From: JABDGM01 sp046349975
GTDB taxonomy: Bacteria; Planctomycetota; Planctomycetia; Pirellulales; Lacipirellulaceae
Direction: 5' to 3'
DNA: 64,000 nt
Assembly (NCBI GenBank): GCA_046349975.1
Contig: JAXMBH010000002.1
Span: 302,701-366,700 of the forward strand
Shown here: positions 1-7,705 of the stretch, one piece after another
How positions within the stretch are numbered: the stretch's first letter is position 1
Layout of the letters: each line of letters opens with the position of its first letter
Notes under the pieces: generated by a model
Database searches by the model: none
Told to the model about the DNA's origin: nothing
The model's input: the letters and a program-made list of their open reading frames with translations, nothing else
Position numbers and translations under genes: made by a program

Positions 1-1
1 C

Positions 2-463
2 GTGGCCAAACCCACCTTTGCCTCCTGCTGGGGTTTCCAAGCAATGGCCCGCGCGCTGGGCGGCAAATGCATCCACGACCTGCCCAACGCCGAACTCGGC
101 ACGATCGATTTGACACTCACCGATGCCGGCCGCTCTGACCCTATCTTCGGCCAGCTGCCCGCCACCTTCGCCGCCCTCGCCGGCCACGAAGACCACGTCA
201 TCGAGTTACCGCCCGACGCCATCTTGTTGGCGTCGTCAGCACGCGTCGCCGAGCAAGCCTTCCGCTTCCGAGACAAACCGATTTACTGCACGCAGTTTCA
301 CCCCGAACTCGACCGCCTCTCCTTCCTCGAGCGAGTTGTCGCCTATCCGCAATACGTCGAACGCATCGCCGGCCTCTCCTACCACGCGTTTATACTGCAG
401 GTCAAAGAAACACCCGAGGCAAACACGCTCCTCCAGCGATTCGTCGATCACTCTTTTCATTAA
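2..463 (+). CDS. Type 1 glutamine amidotransferase, C-terminal part (5' end outside window)
   Basis: This is the end of a class I (triad) glutamine amidotransferase, a domain that hydrolyses glutamine and passes ammonia to a partner enzyme. About 9 residues into the visible part, SCWGFQAM has the form of a nucleophile elbow with the catalytic Cys. About 91 residues later, QFHPEL supplies the catalytic His and Glu, which is the usual spacing. The frame is open to the first base, so the true start lies upstream and the GTG at position 2 need not be it. About 50 residues follow the HPE motif. No synthetase domain follows, so it is either a free-standing GATase of the GuaA-N-like class or the end of a fusion. 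The acceptor reaction cannot be told from this fragment. Confidence 0.75.
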   Translation: MAKPTFASCWGFQAMARALGGKCIHDLPNAELGTIDLTLTDAGRSDPIFGQLPATFAALAGHEDHVIELPPDAILLASSARVAEQAFRFRDKPIYCTQFHPELDRLSFLERVVAYPQYVERIAGLSYHAFILQVKETPEANTLLQRFVDHSFH

Positions 464-528
464 CCACAACGACACAACGAATCAATCCGGCTGCGTTCGT
501 CATGTCCGCCCTGCCGTTGTGTGGAACT

Positions 529-2421
529 TTACCCTTCACCGTCCGTCTCCATCCCCAACTGCCGCATTTTCCGGTACAAATTCGACCGATGCACGCCGAG
601 GCTCGCCGCGGTCTGGCTCACGTTGCCGCGGGCCTGTTCGATCGCCTGCTCGATGTACTTTCGCTGAAACTCGTGCGTCGCTTCGTTCAGCTCGCGCCCA
701 GCCGCGATTAAAGACGCTCCGCCCACCGCTGGCGAGAGTATGAACGCCAACTCCTCAGCCTCGATCCGCTCACCACTTGATAAATAGGCGAGTCGCTCCA
801 TGAGATTCCGCAACTCGCGCACATTTCCCGGCCACGTGTGAATTTCCAATCGCTTCCGCGCCGCCGCACTGAACTTTGGCGGCCGCCGCCCTGCCTTTTT
901 GCAGAACTGCCTCAAGAAATGCTCCGCCAGCAACATGACATCGTCCCCGCGCTCGCGCAGCGGCGGCAACTCCAGCGAAACCACGTTTAACCGAAAGTAA
1001 AGATCCTCGCGAAACCGCTTTGCCCGCACCAGTTCCGCCAGCTTCTGATTCGTCGCCGCGAGCACGCGCACATCCGAGACGATCGGCCGACTTCCTCCCA
1101 CGCGCACGATTGTTTTATCTTCCAGTACGCGCAGCAATTTCGCCTGGCCCGCGAGGCTCATGTCGCCGATCTCATCCAGAAACAACGTGCCGCCGGAGGC
1201 CAACTCGAACTTGCCTGCGCGCGACTCATGGGCATCGGTGAACGCCCCCTTCTCGTGGCCGAACAATTCGCTCTCGAGCAGCGTCTCGGTGATTGCCGCA
1301 CAATTTACCGCCACGAACGGATGCTTCCGCCGCCGGCTCCCAAAATGAATCGCCCGCGCGACAACCTCCTTGCCCGTCCCATTCTCGCCGAGAATCAGCA
1401 CGGCCAAGTCTGTATCTGCAATGCGCCGCGCCGTTGACCGCACCGCTTGAATCGCCGCGCTTTCGCCGACCAGCAGCGTATCCTGCGCCGCCTGCTCGAC
1501 CAGCTTCTCATGCTGCTCTAACAGCTCGGCAAACTGCTGCGTGTTCTCGAGCGCCACACTCGCGTATGACGCCAACTCGGTTAGGCCGCGCTGATCTTCC
1601 ACAGTAAAAGCGCCCTGCCTCTTATTGAGCACCTCAAACGCCCCCAGCCGCTCACCGCGCGGCGAATTGAGCGGCACGCACAACAAGGTCTTCGTGCGGT
1701 AACCCGTCTGACGATCGACCGCCCGATCGATATCGCCCGCATCGTGCTCCCCGCTCACGCGCCGCGGTTCGCCGGTTTGCACCACATGCCCCACAATGCC
1801 CGCATCATCCGGCAGTCGCAATTCGCCGCTTTCGATGCCAAGCGCCGGCCGGCCAACGATCGTGCGGTTCGCCTTGTCCCACAAAAAAATGGTCGCGCGA
1901 TCGGCTTCTAGTAGTCGCGTAGCCGCCTCCGCCATTCGCGTGAGCAGCGTTTCCATCTCGTTCGTCTGATGCCACTGGTGCGTGATTTCAAGAATGGCCT
2001 GCAATCGCTCGACTCGCGCATCGGCGCGCGACTGCCGCTCGACAATTGCCAGCGCGTCTGAAATTCGACTCGCGAGCGTATCCACTTGCGACGCGCCACA
2101 CGTGCCGCGCACGAGCAGCACATAGCCCGGTTCCGCCATGGGCAGTGCTCGACTGGCGCCCACCAACGGGGTCGCGAACCAGCCGTTGTCTTCGACGACG
2201 CGTCCCTGCTCGATCGCCTCCGCCGCCAGTTCCAGCGGCACCCCCGAACGCGTGACTCGACGCACCGCCTCGACGCTCCAATCGGGGGGCACGGCATGCG
2301 CGATCGCCGCGCCGTCTACAGCTACGGCCCCCAAAATGAGATCCAGCACAGGCTCCCAAAACTCCGCGACGCCACGAACGTCGCTAGACAGCCGAAGCAG
2401 GTTCGGTACGATGTTTGGCAT
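529..2421 (-). CDS. Sigma-54-dependent transcriptional activator with GAF sensor
   Basis: This 630-residue protein has the bacterial enhancer-binding protein layout. Residues 1-135 look like a degenerate GAF region, and about 145-300 form a clearer GAF domain, a small-molecule or redox sensor. An AAA+ domain follows, with Walker A GENGTGKE (345-352), Walker B TLFLDEIGD (412-420) and the FREDLYFRL arginine-finger segment near 470-478. A Fis-type helix-turn-helix ends the protein (about 590-620). The sigma-54 contact loop reads GAFTDA (392-397) instead of GAFTGA. The frame stays open upstream to 2910, but that part is antisense to fabI. The ATG at 2421 (MPNIVPNLL) is the first start that avoids this overlap and gives a sensible N-terminus. 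It probably activates RpoN-dependent promoters; its signal and targets are unknown. Confidence 0.88.
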   Translation of the reverse strand: MPNIVPNLLRLSSDVRGVAEFWEPVLDLILGAVAVDGAAIAHAVPPDWSVEAVRRVTRSGVPLELAAEAIEQGRVVEDNGWFATPLVGASRALPMAEPGYVLLVRGTCGASQVDTLASRISDALAIVERQSRADARVERLQAILEITHQWHQTNEMETLLTRMAEAATRLLEADRATIFLWDKANRTIVGRPALGIESGELRLPDDAGIVGHVVQTGEPRRVSGEHDAGDIDRAVDRQTGYRTKTLLCVPLNSPRGERLGAFEVLNKRQGAFTVEDQRGLTELASYASVALENTQQFAELLEQHEKLVEQAAQDTLLVGESAAIQAVRSTARRIADTDLAVLILGENGTGKEVVARAIHFGSRRRKHPFVAVNCAAITETLLESELFGHEKGAFTDAHESRAGKFELASGGTLFLDEIGDMSLAGQAKLLRVLEDKTIVRVGGSRPIVSDVRVLAATNQKLAELVRAKRFREDLYFRLNVVSLELPPLRERGDDVMLLAEHFLRQFCKKAGRRPPKFSAAARKRLEIHTWPGNVRELRNLMERLAYLSSGERIEAEELAFILSPAVGGASLIAAGRELNEATHEFQRKYIEQAIEQARGNVSQTAASLGVHRSNLYRKMRQLGMETDGEG

Positions 2422-2613
2422 TGAAGTGTCGAAAAAACGGCCGGTGCGTTTTCTCCGCAACTCGCACCTCGCCAATTTAGAAGCGCTGAGAAACGCTGCG
2501 GCGGACCCCCGCAATCCCTGCCAAATTATATACGCTGTAGTCAAATATAACACACTCGGTATGTCGCATATTAGCGACAATCGCGCGATCCTAGAATCAA
2601 TCGGAGTCACTCG

Positions 2614-3453
2614 ATGCCGCCGCTCTTTGAGAACAAAAAAGGCCTGATCACGGGCGTTTTCAACAAACAGTCGATCGCCTGGGCCATCGCAGAACAAATC
2701 ATGGAGGGCGACGGCATCTGCGGGTTTTCGTACATGCCCGATAAGCCGGACGATGAGCGCAAGAAGAACCTCAACCGCATCACCAAGCTCACCGAGGGCA
2801 ATTCCCAAGCAGTGTTCCTGCACCCCATGGACGTGACCAACGACGAGCACATCGCGGATCTCATGCGGGTCTCCAAAGAAAAACTCGGCGGCCTCGACTT
2901 CCTCCTCCACTCGATCGCCTTCGCCCTCCCGGACGACCTCAATCGCGACACGATCGAAACCAGCCGCGCCGGCTTCAAACTCGCCATGGAAATTAGCGCC
3001 TACAGCCTCATCGCGTTAGCGAATGCCGCCAAGGACATTCTTAACCCGAACGCGAGCATTCTCGCGCTCACGTACTACGGCGGCGAACGTCCCGTGCCCG
3101 GCTACAACGTAATGGGCGTTTGCAAATCGGCACTCGACTCGATCGTGAAATACCTTGCGTATGATCTCGGCCCGCGCGGCGTTCGCGTCAACGCCCTCAG
3201 CCCCGGACCACTGCAAACCGTTTCCGGCCGCGGCGCCGGCGTCGACGAGATGCTGGGCCTCTACGAAGCCATGGCTCCGCTCGGCCGCAACATCACGCAT
3301 GAAGAAGCCGGCAAGTGCGGGGCGTTTCTGCTTTCGAACATGTCCTCGGGCATCACCGGCGAAATCATGCACCTCGACGGCGGTTACAACATCATGGGCT
3401 CGCCTGGCCGCCTGCTCGACAAAATCAAAGCGGCACAGACTTCAACCGCGTAA
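2614..3453 (+). CDS. fabI: Enoyl-[acyl-carrier-protein] reductase (NADH)
   Basis: FabI catalyses the last reduction of each fatty-acid elongation cycle in the cytoplasm, turning trans-2-enoyl-ACP into acyl-ACP with NAD(P)H. This 279-residue short-chain dehydrogenase has the FabI form of the family. A divergent glycine-rich N-terminal nucleotide site (GLITGVFNKQSIAWAIA) is followed by the catalytic Tyr-x6-Lys pair in YNVMGVCK (Tyr164, Lys171), with the FabI-specific Tyr154 ten residues before. The C-terminal substrate-loop region SGITGEIMHLDGGYN is also typical. The ATG at 2614 has a CGGAG ribosome site about 9 nt upstream. It is divergent from the sigma-54 activator gene, with 192 bp between their starts. 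The length fits the family. Confidence 0.95.
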   Translation: MPPLFENKKGLITGVFNKQSIAWAIAEQIMEGDGICGFSYMPDKPDDERKKNLNRITKLTEGNSQAVFLHPMDVTNDEHIADLMRVSKEKLGGLDFLLHSIAFALPDDLNRDTIETSRAGFKLAMEISAYSLIALANAAKDILNPNASILALTYYGGERPVPGYNVMGVCKSALDSIVKYLAYDLGPRGVRVNALSPGPLQTVSGRGAGVDEMLGLYEAMAPLGRNITHEEAGKCGAFLLSNMSSGITGEIMHLDGGYNIMGSPGRLLDKIKAAQTSTA

Positions 3454-3505
3454 CAAATGCAAAAGCACCGTTAGTCGCCGACCAGAGAACGATCGCCCGC
3501 GCAAA

Positions 3506-3597
<92 letters not shown>

Positions 3598-3663
3598 CAC
3601 GTAGTTGCAGGCTAGCGAGCCAAGAACTGCGAGTTCAACGCCGTTACGTTTCTCATCTCGTAG

Positions 3664-3867
3664 TTGGCGGATATCATCGTCGAACTCAAGGCCGTACAAG
3701 CATTAACCAGCGAGCATGAGTGCCAAGTGCTCAATTACATGCGTTTGTCGCGTCAACCCGTCGGCTATTTGGTTAACTTCGCGCCACTCGACAAGGTCGA
3801 ATGGAAACGTTTTGTCCTGTCTCAATTCCTCGAGCAGGCTTCATCGGATTCATTAGCGACATATTAG
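3664..3867 (+). pseudogene. Remnant of a GxxExxY-family protein (C-terminal half)
   Basis: The reading frame encodes VELKAVQALTSEHECQVLNY, then RLSRQPVGYLVNFA and a KRFVL-like end. These match the C-terminal half of the small GxxExxY proteins, which are PDDEXK-nuclease-fold proteins named for an N-terminal motif. The N-terminal half that carries GxxExxY is absent. An in-frame TAG lies immediately upstream and the only start is a TTG, so this is probably a decayed fragment. The family A palindrome ends 66 bp upstream, which suggests that the repeat or an associated deletion removed the 5' half. Family recognition is by eye. Confidence 0.65.
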
Positions 3868-4241
3868 CGCACATTAGCGGTTTCTTCCTGCATTAATGTG
3901 CTAGCAATCGACGTCGAGTCGTGAATCGGCCTAGGAGCCCTCCGCAATCGCATGCTAGAGTGTGCAAACTTTACAAAACCGCGCTTGCCGTGAACCATCA
4001 CCCGAGCGCTCTGCGTAAAGCACATTCAACTGGATTGACCGCATGATTCGATCGACCGACATCTGCCGCTCGGCCCGACGCCCGCTCGTTGGTTCAGCGT
4101 TTGCAAACGGCGGCTGATCACCCACACACGCGGCAAGCACGCCGCGCCGCCGAGCCCGCATCGGCGACCGCCCGAACTCGTTGCCAAGGATATCGGCAAC
4201 GAGCGCGAGTGCCGCAAGGACGTTGCACGGAGGAATAGAGC
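3868..4241. other. Intergenic region with no recognisable gene
   Basis: This 374-bp stretch separates the GxxExxY remnant from the secreted protease-like gene. Its first part is A+T-richer than its surroundings and repeats ATTAGCG three times within about 30 bp (near 3855-3885). No coding signal is convincing on either strand. The region presumably holds the promoter of the downstream plus-strand gene. Confidence 0.5.
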
Positions 4242-5348
4242 ATGGAAGCTCGGATTACTCGGGTCGTATCTCTCTTGCCCTTGTTCGTAGGTTTGGGGGT
4301 CGCGCTTGCGCCGCACGCGCATGCCGCTGGTTACAAAACCACGAACTTCGTCGTCTCCGCGCCCACGCCCGATCTCGCGAAAGCCATCGGCGATCAGGCC
4401 GAGACCTTTCGCCATGATCTCGCGATCGCGTGGCTCGGCCAAGAACTCCCACAATGGTCGAAGCCCTGCCCGATCAACGCCCAAGTCGCGCCGAACCTTG
4501 GCGCCGGCGGCGCAACGAGCTTCGTCTTCGATCGTGGCGAAGTGTACGGCTGGAAGATGAACATTCAAGGCTCCCGTGAGCGCATCCTCGACTCGGTGCT
4601 CCCGCACGAGGTTACGCACACAATCTTCGCCTCGTATTTCCGTCAGCCTCTGCCCCGCTGGGCCGATGAAGGCGCCTGCACCACAGTCGAACACCGCAGC
4701 GAAATCGCCAAGCAAGAAGCCAACCTCATTAAGTACCTGCAGACCGGCCGCGGTATTCCCTTCGCCCAAATGTTTGCGATGAAGGAATATCCGTCCGACG
4801 TGATGCCGCTCTACGCTCAAGGCCACAGCCTTTCCGAATGGCTCATTGAAAGCCGCGGCCGCAAAGAGTTCCTCTCCTTCCTCGCCGACGGTATGCGCGA
4901 CGAAAACTGGCCGCGCGCTGTGCGTGATCACTACGGCTACAACAACCTCGTTGACTTGCAGAACAATTGGAACACTTGGGTCAAGCAAGGCCGGCCGCAG
5001 CTCGGGCCAGCGACGGGCGTCCAGATCGCCTCCGCCGCACGTAATGCAGCGCCCTCGGTCAATGCCGTGGCATCGAACACGGCCGTCCGCTTTCAGAGTC
5101 CTGACCCCTACGTAACCCCGGCTTCTGCCGCGGCACCGATCACTCCACTCCCGGCCCCAGCCGCCGCTACGGCGACACAGCGCAGCAAACAAATCGCCGT
5201 CGCCCAACCGGGCGAGTCGATTTACGCCGTCGCAGCAAACCGCGCGGAACAAGAACTCGCCAGTCCTGTCCGCCCGATCAACGCAACGGCTGCAAACTCG
5301 GCCAGCGTCTACGACGCCTCCCGCGGCACGGCGACTCTGCGCCGCTAA
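4242..5348 (+). CDS. Exported gluzincin-type metalloprotease-like protein
   Basis: This 368-residue protein has an N-terminal signal peptide ending near AHA (residue 28) and so should be exported. Residues 121-150 hold HEVTH (His122, Glu123, His126) followed by ADEG with Glu143, the HExxH...E zinc site of MA-clan peptidases; a planctomycete peptidase-MA-like family is the best guess. The segment after about residue 260 is rich in Ala, Pro and Thr and looks disordered. An ideal ribosome site (GGAGGA) lies 8 nt before the ATG. The gene is monocistronic and followed by a hairpin at 5384-5405. A 484-codon open frame on the opposite strand is an antisense shadow. The substrate is unknown. Confidence 0.75.
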   Translation: MEARITRVVSLLPLFVGLGVALAPHAHAAGYKTTNFVVSAPTPDLAKAIGDQAETFRHDLAIAWLGQELPQWSKPCPINAQVAPNLGAGGATSFVFDRGEVYGWKMNIQGSRERILDSVLPHEVTHTIFASYFRQPLPRWADEGACTTVEHRSEIAKQEANLIKYLQTGRGIPFAQMFAMKEYPSDVMPLYAQGHSLSEWLIESRGRKEFLSFLADGMRDENWPRAVRDHYGYNNLVDLQNNWNTWVKQGRPQLGPATGVQIASAARNAAPSVNAVASNTAVRFQSPDPYVTPASAAAPITPLPAPAAATATQRSKQIAVAQPGESIYAVAANRAEQELASPVRPINATAANSASVYDASRGTATLRR

Positions 5349-5383
5349 CGCGCGAAGAACAACGCTCTCGTGCTCGATCGGTA

Positions 5384-5405
5384 GGACGGACATTTCTGTC
5401 CGTCC
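5384..5405 (+). terminator. GGACGGACA hairpin, family B copy 1
   Basis: Perfect 9-bp arms GGACGGACA (5384-5392) and TGTCCGTCC (5397-5405) enclose a TTTC loop. It lies 35 bp after the stop of the protease-like gene. Near-identical hairpins follow the stops of xylA and the GH51 gene, also on the plus strand. There is no T-run, so the terminator role is inferred from position. Confidence 0.6.
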
Positions 5406-5583
5406 GCGCGACGGCTCACGATGCGAGCACGCCCGCAACCTTCCGCACGCGCACCACGCCGCCGTCCGCTTCATTGCCACTGGCGGGATCGCGAATACGA
5501 CCAGCTTAGCTGAGCATCAACGACGTCGCTGGACGGGGCATGTCAGCGACCAATGGCCTGGCACGAGGCTTAACTAAGCCGCC

Positions 5584-5913
5584 TCAATACGATTCCACCA
5601 ACGTTGGCTCGCCGCTCTTATCGGCGGCAATCCGATACTGCTTATCCGGCGCGATCGTCGCGGTGAAATCTTTCCGCACGCTCTTGTCTTTCGACTCGAC
5701 CGTGAACTGATGCGACCCAGGTTCCACCACGACCTGCGGCGCGGTAGTCGAAGTGTGCTTGGCCGAGGAGCGCTTCGCAGCTCCGCCATCGACAGCCACC
5801 ACCTGAAAACCCGAATCGAGCGCCTGCGGCACCGTCACATCGTTAATCTGCGCAAAATGCGGTCCCATGCAGCCCGTGATTCCTGCGACCACAAATAAGA
5901 AACTCCTTCGCAT
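5584..5913 (-). CDS. Small predicted lipoprotein
   Basis: This protein of about 109 residues begins MRRSFLFVVAGITGC, a short lipoprotein signal peptide with the lipobox ITGC, so it should be anchored to a membrane by a lipidated Cys. After cleavage it has one small domain with hydrophobic strands (VVVEPGSHQFTVESKD and a following beta-rich stretch), which resembles PEGA-like or carboxypeptidase-regulatory-like folds; this is only a hint. The ATG at 5913 is preferred over the upstream TTG at 5949 because it places the lipobox correctly. It lies 76 bp downstream of cdsA on the same strand and may be the last gene of that transcript. Function unknown. Confidence 0.7.
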   Translation of the reverse strand: MRRSFLFVVAGITGCMGPHFAQINDVTVPQALDSGFQVVAVDGGAAKRSSAKHTSTTAPQVVVEPGSHQFTVESKDKSVRKDFTATIAPDKQYRIAADKSGEPTLVESY

Positions 5914-5988
5914 GCCGCATATAGTGCGTGTGAATCGAGAATAACGCAAGGTGAGTTGCCAGACCCTCGCCAGAGCACGTTTTCGCAG

Positions 5989-6957
5989 CTACTTAATCCC
6001 AAAGATATGCCGCGAAATGTGGTAGAAGACCGGCGCTGCGAAGCAAATGGCGTCGATGCGATCGAGCACGCCGCCGTGGCCTTCCACCAGCGTGCCATAA
6101 TCGCGCACGCCGCGGTCGCGCTTGATGGCCGACATCGTCATCGCGCCGGCGAAGCCCATGATGGCGACCACCATCGCCATGAACGCACTTTGCCACAAGT
6201 ACTCGTACGGCGTGGCCCAGTGCAGCACCATGCCGGCGAGCGCCGTGCTCGCCGAACCGCCCACGAGACCTTCCCACGTGCGGGCCGCGTTGATCGTCGG
6301 CGCGATCACGTGCCGCCCGTACAGCTGACTCCATACGAACTGGAAAGCCTCGGAGAGGAGCGCCATCGTTACGAAGAAGAACAGTAGTCGGGCCTTTTCG
6401 CTTTGCGTGGCCGCGTGCAGCTCGAGGCCTTTGCCGACTTCAAAATCGAGGTACAGCAGCGCCGGTGCGAAACTGAGGCAATACACGCAAATGAGCAGGC
6501 CTGATTGAATCTTTGCCACGCGTTCGAGGAATCGCTTGTAGTCGCCCGCGATCGCGATGCGAGCCGGGATGAATAGAAACGCATACACCGGAATGAAGAT
6601 GCTGTACAGCGCGTAAAAGTCGTTCGCGACGAATACGTACTGCATCGGCGTGAAGAAGATCAGCGTCCAAAACAGGGCGCGATGGTCGGCCCGCCGCGTC
6701 GGCGTGAGCGTGATGAACTCGCGCAGGGCCTCAAAACTCATCAGGCCAAAAATCGCCACGGTGAGCGCCGGGCTGAAAAACGCCACGAGCAACAGTGCGT
6801 AGAAGATCCACCACACCCGCACGCGGCGGTTGAACGTGCCGAGCGCCGCCGCGTTGAGGCCGAGATGGGGCTGGCGCTTCACGATCTGGCCGACCGCGGT
6901 TGCCGTTCCCAGCAACGCGACGACGACCGCGGCCAGTACCCAGTCTCTCGCGACCAT
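5989..6957 (-). CDS. cdsA: Phosphatidate cytidylyltransferase (CDP-diglyceride synthase)
   Basis: This integral membrane enzyme of 322 residues makes CDP-diacylglycerol from CTP and phosphatidate, the branch point of phospholipid synthesis. There are about eight hydrophobic segments. The C-terminal family signature is clear: SAIKRDRGVRDYG (276-288) followed by HGGVLDRID (294-302), which contains the metal-binding Asp residues. The second Lys of the usual K-R-x4-K-D core is Arg285. It starts 1 bp after the plsC stop, so the two genes are probably co-transcribed and translationally coupled. Together they perform consecutive steps (lysophosphatidate to phosphatidate to CDP-diacylglycerol). Confidence 0.9.
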   Translation of the reverse strand: MVARDWVLAAVVVALLGTATAVGQIVKRQPHLGLNAAALGTFNRRVRVWWIFYALLLVAFFSPALTVAIFGLMSFEALREFITLTPTRRADHRALFWTLIFFTPMQYVFVANDFYALYSIFIPVYAFLFIPARIAIAGDYKRFLERVAKIQSGLLICVYCLSFAPALLYLDFEVGKGLELHAATQSEKARLLFFFVTMALLSEAFQFVWSQLYGRHVIAPTINAARTWEGLVGGSASTALAGMVLHWATPYEYLWQSAFMAMVVAIMGFAGAMTMSAIKRDRGVRDYGTLVEGHGGVLDRIDAICFAAPVFYHISRHIFGIK

Positions 6958-6958
6958 G

Positions 6959-7564
6959 TTACTCCACTTCTTTCAGCCGCAGCACCGCGTTGCGCGCCCG
7001 GACGAGAAAATCGTTCTTCGTTTCGCCCGCTTCGAGCCACATGGGCGGCCCGAAGGTGATGCAGGACAACAGCGGCACGGGCAAGAACTCGCCCCGCGGC
7101 AACACCCGATTCATGTTGTCGATATGCACGGGCACGAGCTCCAAATCCGGCCGCTTCTTGCTCAGATAATACAAACCGCTCTTGAATTCGCCCACCGTTT
7201 CACCCGCCGTTCGACCGCCTTCGGGAAAAATAATCAGCGAGTCGGTTGTGCCGATCTCGCGGAGCATCATGTCGACCGGGCTCTGGTGAACCTTGATCTC
7301 CTTGCGATCGACGAGCATCGCGTTGTATGTCTTGGCCATGTACCGCCGCAGCGGGCCGCGATCCCAGTAGTCCTTGGCTGCCACCGGCCGCGTGAGCCGC
7401 CGCACGTTGGAAGGCAGCGCCGACCAAATGAGGATCATATCGAGGTGGCTCGTGTGGTTGGCGAAATACACCCGCTGGCAGGTATCGGGCTGACAGTCGA
7501 TCCAGCGCACACTCGCGCCGCTCAAAAAGCGGGCCAGCGTTGTCAGGATCAGTTCGGTCAGCAT
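6959..7564 (-). CDS. plsC: 1-acyl-sn-glycerol-3-phosphate acyltransferase family protein
   Basis: This 201-residue protein has the PlsC-type acyltransferase motifs. NHTSHLD (36-42) is the catalytic H-x4-D, and FPEGGR (113-118) corresponds to the FPEGTR phosphate-binding motif. A short hydrophobic N-terminus could associate with the membrane. The family acylates lysophosphatidic acid to phosphatidic acid. The cdsA gene begins 1 bp after its stop, which supports this role. It is slightly shorter than many PlsC proteins (about 240 residues), so a related acyltransferase is possible. Its upstream region (7565-7705) is filled with a tandem repeat and its imperfect inverse. Confidence 0.85.
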   Translation of the reverse strand: MLTELILTTLARFLSGASVRWIDCQPDTCQRVYFANHTSHLDMILIWSALPSNVRRLTRPVAAKDYWDRGPLRRYMAKTYNAMLVDRKEIKVHQSPVDMMLREIGTTDSLIIFPEGGRTAGETVGEFKSGLYYLSKKRPDLELVPVHIDNMNRVLPRGEFLPVPLLSCITFGPPMWLEAGETKNDFLVRARNAVLRLKEVE

Positions 7565-7574
7565 GGAAGGGGAA

Positions 7575-7616
7575 TGTCCGTTGTCCGTTGTCCGTTGTCC
7601 GTTGTCCGTTGTCCGT
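7575..7616. repeat. Six perfect tandem copies of the 7-mer TGTCCGT
   Basis: The heptamer TGTCCGT is repeated six times without error, beginning 11 bp upstream of the plsC start. An imperfect inverse, with ACGGACC and ACGGACA elements, follows at about 7667-7694, so the 141-bp intergenic region can form a large imperfect hairpin. The repeat is too short and unspaced to be a CRISPR. Confidence 0.9.
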
Positions 7617-7705
7617 GAATCGAGGGAACTACCGGCAATTGTGCCTGATTTCGCGGCGTTTCACAACGGACCATCGACCACAGACCACGGACAAAAAACA
7701 ACCGT

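Noticed and set aside
4026..5480. 484-codon open frame on the minus strand
   Set aside because: It is fully antisense to the exported HExxH protein, which has a signal peptide, a zinc motif and a strong ribosome site. High G+C often gives such shadows.
7575..7616. Tandem heptamer as a possible CRISPR
   Set aside because: The units are 7 bp with no spacers and no cas genes are nearby.
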